Positions 9,801 to 17,867 of a stretch of 64,000 nucleotides of DNA are shown here, in pieces; the first letter of the stretch is position 1; every line of letters begins with the position of its first letter. The position numbers and the translations under genes are program-made. The stretch spans positions 1 to 64,000 of the forward strand of contig JAEZCN010000253.1 of assembly GCA_023433515.1 (NCBI GenBank). The letters run 5' to 3'. This stretch comes from Pseudomonadota bacterium (GTDB taxonomy: Bacteria; Pseudomonadota; Gammaproteobacteria; Steroidobacterales; Steroidobacteraceae). The notes beneath the pieces are model-generated. The model was not told the origin of the DNA, did not search any database, and saw only the letters and a list, made by a program, of their open reading frames with translations.

Positions 9801-12467
9801 CTCGGCAAGATCTTCGTGCTTCGCAACGACCTCATCTCGCCCGAGACGCGCGCGCTGCTCATGGCCACCGCGCGCGTCGTGCTCACCGGCCGGCGCGGCA
9901 GTCTCGCCGACCAGGTCGAACGCATGGCGCCGACACCCGTGCTGGCGCCGCGCACGCCTCCGCGCACGCCGGCCTCCGCGGGCGCCGTGCCCGCGGAAAC
10001 GCCGGCAGGTGAACTGGAATTCTTCAATGGACTCGGCGGATTCTCCGCGGACGGCGCCGAGTACGTGATCGCGCCCGCCGCGGGTCAGCGCACACCAGCG
10101 CCATGGATCAACGTCGTCGCCAACCGCGACTTCGGGTTCCACGTGTCCGCCGACGGCGGCGGCTACACCTGGGCGCGCAACAGCCGCGAGAACGCCCTCA
10201 CGCCCTGGGTCAACGATCCGGTCACCGACCGGCCCGGCGAGGCTATCTACCTGCGCGACGACGACACGGGCGAGATCTGGAGCCCGACACCCGCGCCGAT
10301 CCGTCACGAAGATGCTTACTACTCGTGCGCGCACGGCCACGGCTACAGCCGCTTCGAGCAGCGCTCGCACGGCTTCCAGCTCGGCCTCACGATGTGGGTG
10401 CCGCTCGAGGATCCGGTCAGGATCTGCCGGCTGACCATCCGCAACACGGGCACGCGCAAGCGCATGATTTCCGTGGTGGCGTACGTCGAGTGGGTACTGG
10501 GACCGTCGCGCGCCGTCGGCGCGCCACACGTGCTGACCGAGGTCGATTCGGCCACGCAGGCGCTGTTCGCGCGCAATCCCTGGAACTTCGCCTTCGAGGG
10601 GATCGCGTTCGCGGATCTCGCGGGCAAACAAACCGAGTTCACCGCGGACCGCCGCGAATTCCTCGGGCGTCACGGGGCGCTCGACTCCCCTGCCGCGCTG
10701 GTCGGCGGCGCACCGCTGTCGGGCCGCACGGGTGCGGCGCTCGATGCCTGCGCGGCGCTGCGCACGCGCATCGAGATCGAGCCGGGCGCGAGCGCCGAGG
10801 TGGTTTTCTTCCTGGGCCAGGCGACCGAAAAATCCGAGGCGCGCTCGCTGATCGCGAAGTATCGCGAGGCGGATCTCGATGCCTCGCTCGGCGCCGTGCG
10901 CGGCTTCTGGAAGGATCTGAACGGTCACGTGCAGGTGAAGACGCCCGATCGCGCGTTCGACATCATGATGAACGGCTGGCTGCTGTACCAGACGCTCGCG
11001 TGCCGCACCTGGGCGCGCGCCGCGTTCTACCAGGCGAGCGGTGCGTACGGATTCCGCGATCAACTTCAGGACGCGATGGCGCTCGGTCTCGTTCACCCCG
11101 AACTACTGCGCGCGCAGATCCTGCGCGCCGCGTCGCGCCAGTTCCCGGAGGGCGACGTGCAGCACTGGTGGCTGCCGCACAACGGCAGCGGCGTGCGCAC
11201 GCACATCAGCGACGACCGTGTCTGGCTCGCATTCGTCACGGCGCACTACATCGCGCTCACCGGCGACCGCGCGATCCTCGACGTCGAGATTCCCTTCATC
11301 GAGGGCGCACCCCTGCCGCGCGACCGGCACGACGCGTTCTTCGAACCCTCGGTGAGCGAGGAGAGCGCGCCACTGTTCGAGCATTGCCGGCGGGGCCTGG
11401 AGGGCTCGCTGTACATGGGACCGCACGGACTGCCGCTCATCGGCACCGGCGACTGGAACGACGGCATGAACCGCGTCGGCGAGCATGGCCGCGGCGAGAG
11501 CGTGTGGCTCGGCTGGTTCCTGCACGCCACGCTGACCGCGTTCGCACCGCTCGCGCAGTCGCGCGGCGAACTTGCACTGGCTACCAACTGGCTCAACCAG
11601 GCCTCGAAGCTGCGCGTCGCGCTCGAGCAGCACGCCTGGGACGGCGAATGGTACCGGCGCGGATTCTTCGACGACGGCACGCCGCTCGGCTCCGCCGGCA
11701 ACGACGAATGCCGCGTCGACGCGATCGCGCAGTCGTGGGCCGTGATCTCCGGCGCGGCGAACCCCGCACGCGCCGCGCGCGCGATGGCCGCGGTCGAAGC
11801 GCAGCTCATCCGCCGCGACCCGCCGCTCGCGTTGCTGTTCACGCCGCCCTTCGACAAGTCGACGCAGGAGCCGGGCTACGTGAAGGCCTATCCACGCGGC
11901 ATCCGCGAGAACGGTGGCCAGTACACACACGCGGCGATCTGGACCGTCATCGCCCTCGCGCTGCAGGGCAAGGCGGATCTCGCGATGGAAGTGTTCTCGA
12001 TGCTGAACCCGATCCGGCGCGCGGCCTCACGCGCCGACGTGCAGCGTTACAAGGTCGAGCCTTACGCCGTCGCCGCCGACGTGTACTCCGAAGCACCGCA
12101 CGCCGGGCGCGGCGGCTGGACCTGGTACACGGGCTCGGCTGGCTGGCTCTATCGCGCGGGCCTCGAGTGGATCCTGGGATTCCGGCTGCGCGAGAACCGC
12201 CTGACGCTCGCGCCCTGCGTTCCGTCGTCCTGGCCGCGATTCACGATCAACTACAAGTACCGCGGAACGCCGTACGAAATCACCGTGGATCAGCAGCCCG
12301 GCGCGGATGCGCTCGCGCAGCTCACGGTGGATGGAAAGGTGATGAGCCCCGGACGGAACACGATCGAACTGATCGATGACGGCTCACCGCATACGGTGCA
12401 CGTGGCATGGCTCCCCGCGACCGCGGGCGCCGATTCGGCGGCGGTCGGCTCGGATCCGATCGCCTAG
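3864..12467 (+). CDS. ndvB: Cyclic beta-1,2-glucan synthase (GT84 plus GH94 modules)
   Basis: A 2867-aa inner-membrane enzyme that builds beta-1,2-glucan from UDP-glucose, trims chain length and cyclises it into periplasmic glucans. An N-terminal soluble region (1-400) is followed by membrane segments near 412-460, a glycosyltransferase domain with D630-A-D632 and Q-H-R-W at 777-780, more membrane segments near 829-870, 881-908 and 952-990, a glycoamylase-like region around 1490 (MAHHQGMS), and two carbohydrate-binding/GH94 stretches. The last ends in the phosphorylase-type catalytic motif GDWNDG (D2530/D2533). Size and order match the rhizobial, Brucella and Xanthomonas enzymes. The start is uncertain: the frame opens at 3846 and offers only TTG codons (3864, 3879) near the N-terminus, without a clear ribosome site. 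Confidence 0.93.
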   Translation: MADGVLHPDVRGLVNRLSFGHRWNDEHILREEIFSIERLEEHARSLAAAQKITRQPGLGRSLGARLRNNEKVLLAAYRSTAKSVDEGRSITPAAEWVLDNYHVVEEQIREIREDLPPGFYRQLPKLANGPFAGFPRVFGLAWAYIAHTDSRFDPETLRRFVRAYQEVDPLTIGELWAVAITLRIVLVENLRRVAQRISTSRAAREEADAIADRLLGVNGRPVDPNALNSWKKRGAPLAPAFAVQLVHRLRDQDPAVTPALVWLEEHLQRQSLTPEQLVAEEHQRQGASNVTVRNIITSMRLMSDVDWAEFFESVSLVDDTLGTASNFADMDFATRNLYRDAIEVMGRGSSYSELQIAHQVLELARNGSGERERDPGFYLIGEGRETLERTIGFRARIRDWPSRIAFTAGAADYVAAICFVSALILVSALAIMQRLGVEGPVLALLGVFGAIPAVDIAVALVNRAVTRGVGASRLPGLALRDGIPEELRTLVAMPVMLSSPRSVEEHLHRLEIHYLASPDDQLHFALLSDWVDADTEHLANDDALLDIAVLGIARLNRRYGMAAGGERFLLLHRKRVWCESEQRWMGWERKRGKLQELNRLLRGATDTTYVTSTGKSPWVPQGVRYVLTLDADTRVPREAPRRLIGKMAHPLNRPRFDARAGRVLEGYGILQPRVAFSLPVNVEATLFQRAFSGAAGVDPYAAAVSDVYQDLLGEGSFAGKGIYDVDAFEAALADRVPSSTLLSHDLFEGVFARAGLASDVEVVEEFPARFDVASLRQHRWVRGDWQLLPWIFGRRDMGAEKHARGDPRLPLIGLWKMLDNLRRSLSPPSCVAALLVAWTLPANAALAWCGFIVLALATPTLLPVFAAIIPRRSTVTWLSHLRALALDLGLAIAQTALLVTTLAYQAWLMSDAILRTLWRMFVSKRHLLEWIPADLLSGARADFGSFYVRMGRGVVLAVVLAVLTIALNGGKLPTLALPFLLAWLAAPWVAWRISQVPTHAARKELSAQEQLELRLIARRTWRFFETFVTLEDHHLPPDNFQEDPHAVVAHRTSPTNIGLYLLSTVSAHDFGWCGLRDALDRIEATLGTLGRMQKHRGHLYNWYDTRDLRPLDPAYVSSVDSGNLAAHLITLAGAFREWQNQKRPDAAKIAGLTDALDLARLALRDFRFVPGLTISRGLLETAFADVESALRGDSSMVDPTLDDLAAAAERASTLVDMVRTLAHDAHLDRDHDLVYWVEAIRRTIDSRRSDLLARDPAGYIVEHLEELANRALELAFAMEFDFLLDRQRKLLSIGYRATDGTLDESCYDLLASEARLASFVAIAKGDIPARHWFRLGRTVTPIGAGAALVSWSGSMFEYLMPDLVLRAPVGSLLWQTSRLVVKRQIRYGAELELPWGISESAYNARDLELTYQYSNFGVPGLGLKRGLSENKVIAPYATGLAAMIDAGAALENYLDLAGIGAQGAYGYYEALDFTPSRVPEGQTCARVRAYMAHHQGMSIVAIANALLDGRMRERFHSDVAVQATELLLQERTPRDVSVAHPRAEEVGTAARVADLQMPEVRRIRTPHESAPQTHLLSNGRYSVMITAAGSGYSRWNDIAVTRWREDATRDDTGSYFLLRDVESGRVWSAGFQPLATPPDSYDVSFTEDRAEIIRGDGDLVTTLEVRVSSEDDAEVRRVSISNASGRARDVEITSCSEIVLAAQASDVAHPAFSKLFVRTEFAPRHGALIATRRRRAPDEPEVWASHHAVAEGAVIAGPEYETDRARFIGRGRELRDPLAILEGRALSGTVGTVLDAVFAMRYRIRVPAGGSARISFWTCISNSRAHLIDLLDKHRDPSAHVRAATLAWTQAQVQLRHLGIVASQANLFQQLAGRILYADPIARPTSDHIRRGAGGPHGLWAQGISGDLPIVLLRIEEADDLTIVRQLLQAHEYWSLKRLAVDLVIFNDRAASYAQDLQVSLETLVRVCQGHPRIAGSDTLGKIFVLRNDLISPETRALLMATARVVLTGRRGSLADQVERMAPTPVLAPRTPPRTPASAGAVPAETPAGELEFFNGLGGFSADGAEYVIAPAAGQRTPAPWINVVANRDFGFHVSADGGGYTWARNSRENALTPWVNDPVTDRPGEAIYLRDDDTGEIWSPTPAPIRHEDAYYSCAHGHGYSRFEQRSHGFQLGLTMWVPLEDPVRICRLTIRNTGTRKRMISVVAYVEWVLGPSRAVGAPHVLTEVDSATQALFARNPWNFAFEGIAFADLAGKQTEFTADRREFLGRHGALDSPAALVGGAPLSGRTGAALDACAALRTRIEIEPGASAEVVFFLGQATEKSEARSLIAKYREADLDASLGAVRGFWKDLNGHVQVKTPDRAFDIMMNGWLLYQTLACRTWARAAFYQASGAYGFRDQLQDAMALGLVHPELLRAQILRAASRQFPEGDVQHWWLPHNGSGVRTHISDDRVWLAFVTAHYIALTGDRAILDVEIPFIEGAPLPRDRHDAFFEPSVSEESAPLFEHCRRGLEGSLYMGPHGLPLIGTGDWNDGMNRVGEHGRGESVWLGWFLHATLTAFAPLAQSRGELALATNWLNQASKLRVALEQHAWDGEWYRRGFFDDGTPLGSAGNDECRVDAIAQSWAVISGAANPARAARAMAAVEAQLIRRDPPLALLFTPPFDKSTQEPGYVKAYPRGIRENGGQYTHAAIWTVIALALQGKADLAMEVFSMLNPIRRAASRADVQRYKVEPYAVAADVYSEAPHAGRGGWTWYTGSAGWLYRAGLEWILGFRLRENRLTLAPCVPSSWPRFTINYKYRGTPYEITVDQQPGADALAQLTVDGKVMSPGRNTIELIDDGSPHTVHVAWLPATAGADSAAVGSDPIA

Positions 12468-12478
12468 GACTTTTCCCT

Positions 12479-12682
12479 TCAACCGCCCTTGCGACGTGAC
12501 GCCGGCCGATCCGCTTCGGGCGTCCAGGGTTTGCCGGTGCGCGACTCGATATAGTTCCGCAAGAGTCGGCGCACGACCTGCGAAGGAGTCGCATCCTCCT
12601 CCGCACAGAGGCGTTCGAAGACGGCCTTCTTGCGCGGATCGATGAGGATCGTGAGTCGCGCGGTGCGCTCTTCCAGTGCCAA
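12479..12682 (-). CDS. Ribbon-helix-helix (CopG/Arc-type) DNA-binding protein
   Basis: A small transcription factor with a beta-strand (ARLTILID) followed by two helices (PRKKAVFERLCAEED and PSQVVRRLLRNYIES), the ribbon-helix-helix pattern, and a basic tail. The frame is open to ATG codons at 12712 and 12706. I prefer the TTG at 12682, because GGGGG precedes it at good spacing and the protein then begins just before the conserved strand (67 aa). With the ATG starts it would be 77 or 75 aa. It is divergent from the hydrogenase-4-like operon, and a 21-base palindrome fills the space between them. Autoregulation and control of that operon are inferred. Confidence 0.75.
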   Translation of the reverse strand: MALEERTARLTILIDPRKKAVFERLCAEEDATPSQVVRRLLRNYIESRTGKPWTPEADRPASRRKGG

Positions 12683-12714
12683 AACAGAACCCCCAGTCGG
12701 ATCCATGTGCATCA

Positions 12715-12735
12715 GATGTTAATAGTATTCACATC
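12715..12735. promoter_or_regulatory. Near-perfect palindrome between the RHH gene and the hyf-like operon; operator candidate
   Basis: The 21 bases have the pattern GATGT-N-AATA-G-TATT-N-ACATC: 10-base arms with one mismatched pair around a central G. On the minus strand it contains TACTAT, a possible -10 box for the ribbon-helix-helix gene, with TTGCAG upstream at a long 19-base spacing. On the plus strand it lies 50 bases before the hyfB start codon. Position and symmetry fit a dimeric repressor site controlling both directions; the binding protein is inferred. Confidence 0.55.
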
Positions 12736-12785
12736 GGACGCGCATCCTGCAACACTAGGGGCGGTCTATCGTCAGTGGGCATGCG

Positions 12786-14789
12786 GTGGCACCCGGCTCG
12801 ACATCTGCGCTGAATGTTTTGGTCTGGCTGCTCGCCGCCTGGGCATGCATCGGCGTGCTCGGCCTGGCCCGGCCGTCGAGCGTGGCGTTCGTGCGTCGCA
12901 TCCTTTTTCCACTCGGCGCCGCGATCGGCCTGGCGATCGCGATCGTCGCGATCGTCGGTCTCGGTGGCCCGGTGGAGCAACGGACCTTGCCGCTCGGCCT
13001 GCCGGACCTTCCCGTTCATCTGAGAGCGGATGCGCTCACCAACGTGTTCCTGCTGCTGCTCGGCGGCGCATCGGCGGGAATCTCGCTGTTCGGCGCCGGA
13101 TATTTCAGGGCCGGCGAAGGCACCGCGCCCGGGCTGCTGTGCCTGCAGTTCCACGTCTTCCTCGCCAGCATGGGCTTCGTGCTGCTGGCCGACGACGCGT
13201 ACGTGTTCATGGTGGCCTGGGAAACCATGGCGCTGTCGTCGTACTTCCTGGTCACGACCCAGCACCGCATCCCCGAGATCCGCAGCGCGGGCTTCATCTA
13301 TCTACTGATCGCGCACATCGGCGCGATCTCGATCCTGCTGTCCTTCGGCGTGTTGCAGGGCGGGAGCTGGCAGTTCACTTTCGATGCGATGCGCGGCGCG
13401 GAGTTGTCGCCGACGTGGGCGACCACGGCGTTCTGCCTCGCGCTGTTCGGTTTCGGCGCGAAAGCCGGGCTCGTGCCGCTGCACGTGTGGTTGCCGGAAG
13501 CCCACCCGGCCGCGCCCTCACCCGTCTCCGCGCTCATGAGCGGCGTCATGCTCAAGACCGCGCTCTACGGCGTGTTGCGCGTGACGTTCGACCTGCTCGC
13601 CGACGCCACGTGGTGGTGGGGATTGATTCCGCTGGCCCTCGGTCTGTTCACCGCGCTCTACGGCGTGATCTTCGCCGCGGCGCAGACGGACATGAAACGC
13701 CTGCTCGCGTATTCGTCCATCGAGAACATCGGCGTGATGTTCTCCGGCGTCGGCCTGGCCATCGTGTTCCGCGGCGTCGGCATGAACGGGCTCGCGGCGC
13801 TCGCATTGATCGCGGTGCTCTATCACGCGGTCAATCACGCGTTCATCAAGAGCCTGCTGTTCCTCGGCACCGGCTCGGTGCTGCACGCCACCGGCCAGCG
13901 CAATCTCGGAAGGCTGGGTGGTCTCATCCACCGCATGCCGTGGGTGGCCTGGCTCACGTTGATCGGCGCGCTGTCGCTCGCGGGGCTGCCGCCGCTGAAC
14001 GGCTTCGTCTCGGAATGGCTGCTGCTGCAATCCTTCCTGTCGGCCAACGAAGTGCCGCAGCCGTTCGTCAGCATGCTGCTGCCGCTCGGCACGGCCGTGA
14101 TCGCGCTGGCCGCGGCGCTCGCCGCCTACGTGATGGTCAAATTCTTCGGCGTGGTTTTCCTCGGCCAGCCCCGCGAAGCCAGACTCGCCGACGCGCATGA
14201 CGCGGGATGGCTCGAACGCGTCGGCCTCGCATGGCTCGCGCTCGGCTGTCTCGCACTCGGCTTCCTGCCGACGCACGTGTTCGAGTTGCTGGCCCACGTG
14301 CCGGAAGAGCTGGGCTTCGCCGCCGAGATCTCCCCGGAAAGCTGGTGGAACTTCGCACCGGTTCCCGGAAGACTGGCCTCCTACTCGCCGCTCGTCTTCC
14401 TGCTCGCGATCCTGGGGACTGTCTTCGCCACGCTCTGGCTGGTCAGCTCGCTGTATCACCGGGGCGTCGGCCGCGGAGCCCCGTGGGACTGCGGTTTCGC
14501 GCGCCTCGATCCCCGCATGCAGGATACGGCGGAAGGATTCGGGCAGCCGATCCGCCACATCTTCAATTCGTTCTTCGACATGGAGCGCGAACTGCCGACG
14601 CCGTTCGACCGCGCGCCGCGCTACCGGGTCACGGTCGGGGACCGCCTGTGGCGCGTTCTCTATCTACCGCTCGGCCGCGTCGTGCAGCGGGTCGCCGAGG
14701 CGCTCGCCTGGCTGCAGCAGGGGCGCATCTCGACCTATCTTCTCTACAGCTTCGCGACGCTGATCCTGTTGCTGGTGTTCGTGTTGTGA
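12786..14789 (+). CDS. hyfB: Hydrogenase-4-like membrane subunit B (NuoL/M-type antiporter-like)
   Basis: A 667-aa polytopic subunit homologous to HyfB/HycC and the NuoL/M/N antiporter-like subunits of complex I. Hallmarks of the ion channel are present: E146 in AWETMALSSY, K226 in FGAKAGLVPLH, and HVWLPEAHPAAPSPVSALMSG. About 14-16 membrane helices are apparent, and a C-terminal extension of about 180 residues includes a soluble loop (LDPRMQDTAEGFG) typical of HyfB. The start is the GTG at 12786; no strong ribosome site is visible. It is first in a tightly packed operon, and its stop overlaps the next start by 4 bases. Confidence 0.88.
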   Translation: MAPGSTSALNVLVWLLAAWACIGVLGLARPSSVAFVRRILFPLGAAIGLAIAIVAIVGLGGPVEQRTLPLGLPDLPVHLRADALTNVFLLLLGGASAGISLFGAGYFRAGEGTAPGLLCLQFHVFLASMGFVLLADDAYVFMVAWETMALSSYFLVTTQHRIPEIRSAGFIYLLIAHIGAISILLSFGVLQGGSWQFTFDAMRGAELSPTWATTAFCLALFGFGAKAGLVPLHVWLPEAHPAAPSPVSALMSGVMLKTALYGVLRVTFDLLADATWWWGLIPLALGLFTALYGVIFAAAQTDMKRLLAYSSIENIGVMFSGVGLAIVFRGVGMNGLAALALIAVLYHAVNHAFIKSLLFLGTGSVLHATGQRNLGRLGGLIHRMPWVAWLTLIGALSLAGLPPLNGFVSEWLLLQSFLSANEVPQPFVSMLLPLGTAVIALAAALAAYVMVKFFGVVFLGQPREARLADAHDAGWLERVGLAWLALGCLALGFLPTHVFELLAHVPEELGFAAEISPESWWNFAPVPGRLASYSPLVFLLAILGTVFATLWLVSSLYHRGVGRGAPWDCGFARLDPRMQDTAEGFGQPIRHIFNSFFDMERELPTPFDRAPRYRVTVGDRLWRVLYLPLGRVVQRVAEALAWLQQGRISTYLLYSFATLILLLVFVL

Positions 14790-15736
14790 GCGTGCCGTAC
14801 GCCATGCAGTTCTTCGAGGCGCTGGCCGCGCTGCTGGTCGCGCCGCTGTTCGTCGGCTGGGTCAACAAGTGCCGCGCCTGGCTGCAGAACCGCTCGGCGG
14901 CGAGCGTGCTGCAGCCCTATCGCACGATCCGCAAGCTCTTCCACAAGGACGCGGTGCTCGCGACCAATGCCTCCCCGCTGTTTCGCGCCGCGCCGTACGT
15001 GGTCTTCGGCACGATGGTGTGCGCCGCTGCGATCATTCCCTCTCTCGGCACGCGCCTGCCGTTCTCGAACGCGGCCGACGCGATCGCACTCGTGGGCCTG
15101 TTCGCCACCGCGCGCGTGTTCATGTCGCTTGCCGCGATGGACGTGGGCACGGCTTTCGGAACGCTCGGCGCCCGGCGCGAGATGCTGGTGGGATTCCTCG
15201 CGGAGCCGGCACTGCTGATGGTGATCTTCCTCGCCTCGCTGATCTCGATGAGTACGGCGCTGCCCGCCATCTCCGAGAACATCGCGACCCGCACGCTGGG
15301 CCTGTATCCCAGTCTCGCGTTCACGGCGGTGGCCTTCGTGCTCGTGTTGCTGGCGGAGAACGCGCGCATCCCCGTCGACAATCCCGCTACGCACCTCGAG
15401 CTGACGATGATCCACGAGGCGATGCTGCTCGAATATTCGGCGCGGCACCTCGCGCTGATGGAATGGTCCGCGGCGTTGAAGCTCATGAACTACGCGTGCA
15501 TCGGCTTCGCGTTGTTCCTGCCCTGGGGCGTCGCGACCGGCGACGCCCCCGGACCGCTCGTGTTGCTCGCGGCGCTTCCGATCCTCGCGATCAAACTATT
15601 GGCGGCCGGTCTCGCGCTGGCGGTCATCGAGACCGTCTCCGCCAAGCTGCGGATCTTCCGCGCTCCCGAATTCCTCGCGACGGCCTTCCTGTTCGCGACG
15701 CTGGGGCTTCTCGTCTACCTGCTGCTGGGATCCTGA
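14786..15736 (+). CDS. hyfC: Hydrogenase-4-like membrane subunit C (NuoH/HycD-type)
   Basis: A 316-aa integral membrane protein of the NuoH/HycD/HyfC family, the subunit that joins the peripheral arm to the proton-pumping membrane arm. Family signatures include AENARIPVDNPATHLELTM and the following HEAMLLEYS, and about eight helices are apparent. The GTG at 14786 overlaps the hyfB stop as GTGA, the likely coupled start; an ATG at 14804 is an alternative. Acidic and arginine residues in the quinone-side loop are retained, which argues that the coupling machinery is functional even though the large subunit is not hydrogenase-like. Confidence 0.88.
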   Translation: MSVPYAMQFFEALAALLVAPLFVGWVNKCRAWLQNRSAASVLQPYRTIRKLFHKDAVLATNASPLFRAAPYVVFGTMVCAAAIIPSLGTRLPFSNAADAIALVGLFATARVFMSLAAMDVGTAFGTLGARREMLVGFLAEPALLMVIFLASLISMSTALPAISENIATRTLGLYPSLAFTAVAFVLVLLAENARIPVDNPATHLELTMIHEAMLLEYSARHLALMEWSAALKLMNYACIGFALFLPWGVATGDAPGPLVLLAALPILAIKLLAAGLALAVIETVSAKLRIFRAPEFLATAFLFATLGLLVYLLLGS

Positions 15737-15738
15737 CC

Positions 15739-16407
15739 GTGAGCGGACTTGCCTTCGACCTGCAGTTGCTGAACATGTTCGCCGCGTTGCTGCTGCTGTC
15801 GTCCTTCGCGATGTTGTCGCAGCGGCGCGTGGTGACGATGGTCAACCTGCTCGCGATGCAGGGCCTGCTGCTCGGACTCGCGACCGTGCTGCTCGCATGG
15901 CGCACGGGCAAGGGACACCTGTATGTGTCGGCAGCGATCACTCTCACACTGAAGGCGACCTTCCTGCCCTGGCTGCTGCATCGACTGATCCGCAGGCTGG
16001 GCGTGTACTGGGACAGCGAACCGCTCCTCAACATCACCGGCACCATGCTCGTGGGCCTGCTGCTCGTGATCTTCGCGTTCGGCCTGGCGCAGCCGATCGC
16101 CGCGCTCGCCACGACCACGACGCGCAGTTCGCTCGGCATCGCCATCGCCGTGGTGCTGCTCGCGTTCCTCACGATGATCACGCGCCGCAAGGCCATGTCG
16201 CAGGTGGTCGGCTTCCTGTCGATGGAGAACGGCCTGTTCTTCGGCGCGATGAGCGCGACCTACGGAATGCCGATGGTGATCGAGCTGGGTGTCGCGCTCG
16301 ACATCCTGGTCGCCATGCTCGTGCTCGGGGTGTTCTTCTTCCAGATTCGCGAGCAGTTCGACAGCCTGGACCTGCACCATCTCGAGAACTTGCGGGAGGA
16401 CAAGTAG
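15739..16407 (+). CDS. hyfE: Hydrogenase-4-like membrane subunit E
   Basis: A 222-aa hydrophobic protein with about seven membrane helices that matches HyfE, a hydrogenase-4 subunit whose C-terminal half resembles NuoK. The stretch VVGFLSMENGLFFGA includes the membrane-embedded Glu typical of NuoK-like proteins, and the protein ends in a charged tail (HHLENLREDK). It starts with GTG at 15739, two bases after the hyfC stop. HyfE is present in hydrogenase-4 but absent from the simpler hydrogenase-3/formate hydrogenlyase complex, so this operon belongs to the larger hyf-like class. Confidence 0.85.
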   Translation: MSGLAFDLQLLNMFAALLLLSSFAMLSQRRVVTMVNLLAMQGLLLGLATVLLAWRTGKGHLYVSAAITLTLKATFLPWLLHRLIRRLGVYWDSEPLLNITGTMLVGLLLVIFAFGLAQPIAALATTTTRSSLGIAIAVVLLAFLTMITRRKAMSQVVGFLSMENGLFFGAMSATYGMPMVIELGVALDILVAMLVLGVFFFQIREQFDSLDLHHLENLREDK

Positions 16408-16408
16408 C

Positions 16409-17866
16409 ATGGAGATCCTGGTGCTGCTCGCCGTCCCCGCCCTGGGTGCGCTGCTGCTCGCCTTCTTCGGCGCGCGCGCCTGGGCGCCCGAAGCCAATGT
16501 CTTCGTGAGCCTCGCCACGTTCGCAGCGGCCTGCGCATTGACCGCGCGGGTAATCGACGAGGGAACGCTGACGGCCGCCGGCGCGCAGTTCTTCATCGAC
16601 CCGTTCAACGTCTTCCTGGTCGCGCTCACGTCGTTCGTGAGCCTCACTACTTCGCTGTTTTCGCGCCCTTACATGCGCATCGAGCGCGAGCACGGGCGCG
16701 TCGGCACGGTGCAGTTACGCCTGTACCACAGCATGTACCAGCTGTTCATCGCGGCGATGCTGATCACGCTCACCACCAACAACATGGGCCTGATGTGGGT
16801 GGCGATGGAGGCGGCGACCCTTTCTACCGTGCTGCTGGTCACCCTGTATCGCACACCGGCGAGCCTCGAGGCCGGCTGGAAGTACTTCATCCTGTGCGGT
16901 GTCGGCATCGCCCAGGCGCTGTTCGGCACCATCCTGCTGTACTTCGCGTCCGAGAAGATCCTCGGCGCCGAGGGCATGGGCGCGCTGCTCTGGACCAATC
17001 TCGACGCGGTGAAGGATCAGCTCGAACCGACGGTGTTGAGCCTGGCATTCGTGTTCCTGCTGGTCGGCTACGGCACCAAGGCCGGACTCGCGCCGCTGCA
17101 CAACTGGCTGCCCGACGCCCATGCGGAAGGTCCGACGCCGATCTCCGCGGTGTTGTCCGGCCTGCTGCTCAATGTCGCGATCTACGCGGTAGTTCGCTGC
17201 AAGATTCTGGTCGAAGGCGCGCTGGATTCCTCGCTGCCTTCGCAGATGTTGATGGCCTTCGGCATCGTATCGGTGGTGCTCGCGGCGTTTTTCCTGTGGC
17301 GGCAACGGGACATCAAGCGCCTGTTCGCCTACTCGTCCATCGAGCACATGGGAATCATCACGTTCGCGTTCGGCATGGGCGGTCCGGTCGCGAATTTCGC
17401 CGCGCTGCTGCACATGACCGTGCACTCGCTCACCAAGTCCGCGATCTTCTTCGCAGTCGGCCACGCCGCGCAGAAGGCGGGCACGCAGATCATGGACGAC
17501 ATCCGCGGACTGGTGACGCTCAGCCCGACGGTCGGCTGGGGTCTCATGATCGGCTCGCTGGCGATTCTCGGGATGCCACCGTTCGGCGTGTTCGCGAGCG
17601 AATTCCTGATCCTGACGACGGCGATGCGCGAGCAACCGTGGGCTACGCCCATACTGCTCCTGGCCCTCGGCGTCGCATTCGCCGCGATATTCCGCCGGGT
17701 CCAACCCATGGTCTTCGGCGAGACGAGCGCGAAACGCCTGCCGCATCCGCCCGCGTTGCTGCCGGTATTCACGCATCTCGGGCTGGTGCTCGTGCTCGGA
17801 TTGTTCATTCCGCCCTACCTGGCCGACTGGTTCCAGCTGGCGGCCAGCCTGATCGGCGGGCGCTGA
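16409..17866 (+). CDS. hyfF: Hydrogenase-4-like membrane subunit F (NuoM/N-type antiporter-like)
   Basis: A 485-aa second antiporter-like subunit. Key channel residues are present: E134 in AMEAATLST, K224 in GYGTKAGLAPLHNWLPDAH, then PTPISAVLSG, and a later Lys/His cluster in HMTVHSLTKSAIFF. About 14 helices are apparent. GGGAGG lies 10 bases before the ATG, the best ribosome site in the operon, and only one base separates the gene from the hyfE stop. With hyfB it gives the complex two antiporter-like modules, so several ions could be moved per turnover. Confidence 0.88.
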   Translation: MEILVLLAVPALGALLLAFFGARAWAPEANVFVSLATFAAACALTARVIDEGTLTAAGAQFFIDPFNVFLVALTSFVSLTTSLFSRPYMRIEREHGRVGTVQLRLYHSMYQLFIAAMLITLTTNNMGLMWVAMEAATLSTVLLVTLYRTPASLEAGWKYFILCGVGIAQALFGTILLYFASEKILGAEGMGALLWTNLDAVKDQLEPTVLSLAFVFLLVGYGTKAGLAPLHNWLPDAHAEGPTPISAVLSGLLLNVAIYAVVRCKILVEGALDSSLPSQMLMAFGIVSVVLAAFFLWRQRDIKRLFAYSSIEHMGIITFAFGMGGPVANFAALLHMTVHSLTKSAIFFAVGHAAQKAGTQIMDDIRGLVTLSPTVGWGLMIGSLAILGMPPFGVFASEFLILTTAMREQPWATPILLLALGVAFAAIFRRVQPMVFGETSAKRLPHPPALLPVFTHLGLVLVLGLFIPPYLADWFQLAASLIGGR

Positions 17867-17867
17867 C

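Noticed and set aside
9006..11096. A 696-codon open frame on the minus strand opposite the glucan synthase
   Set aside because: Arg/Ala-rich low-complexity translation with no recognisable motif; it arises from codon bias of the real gene.
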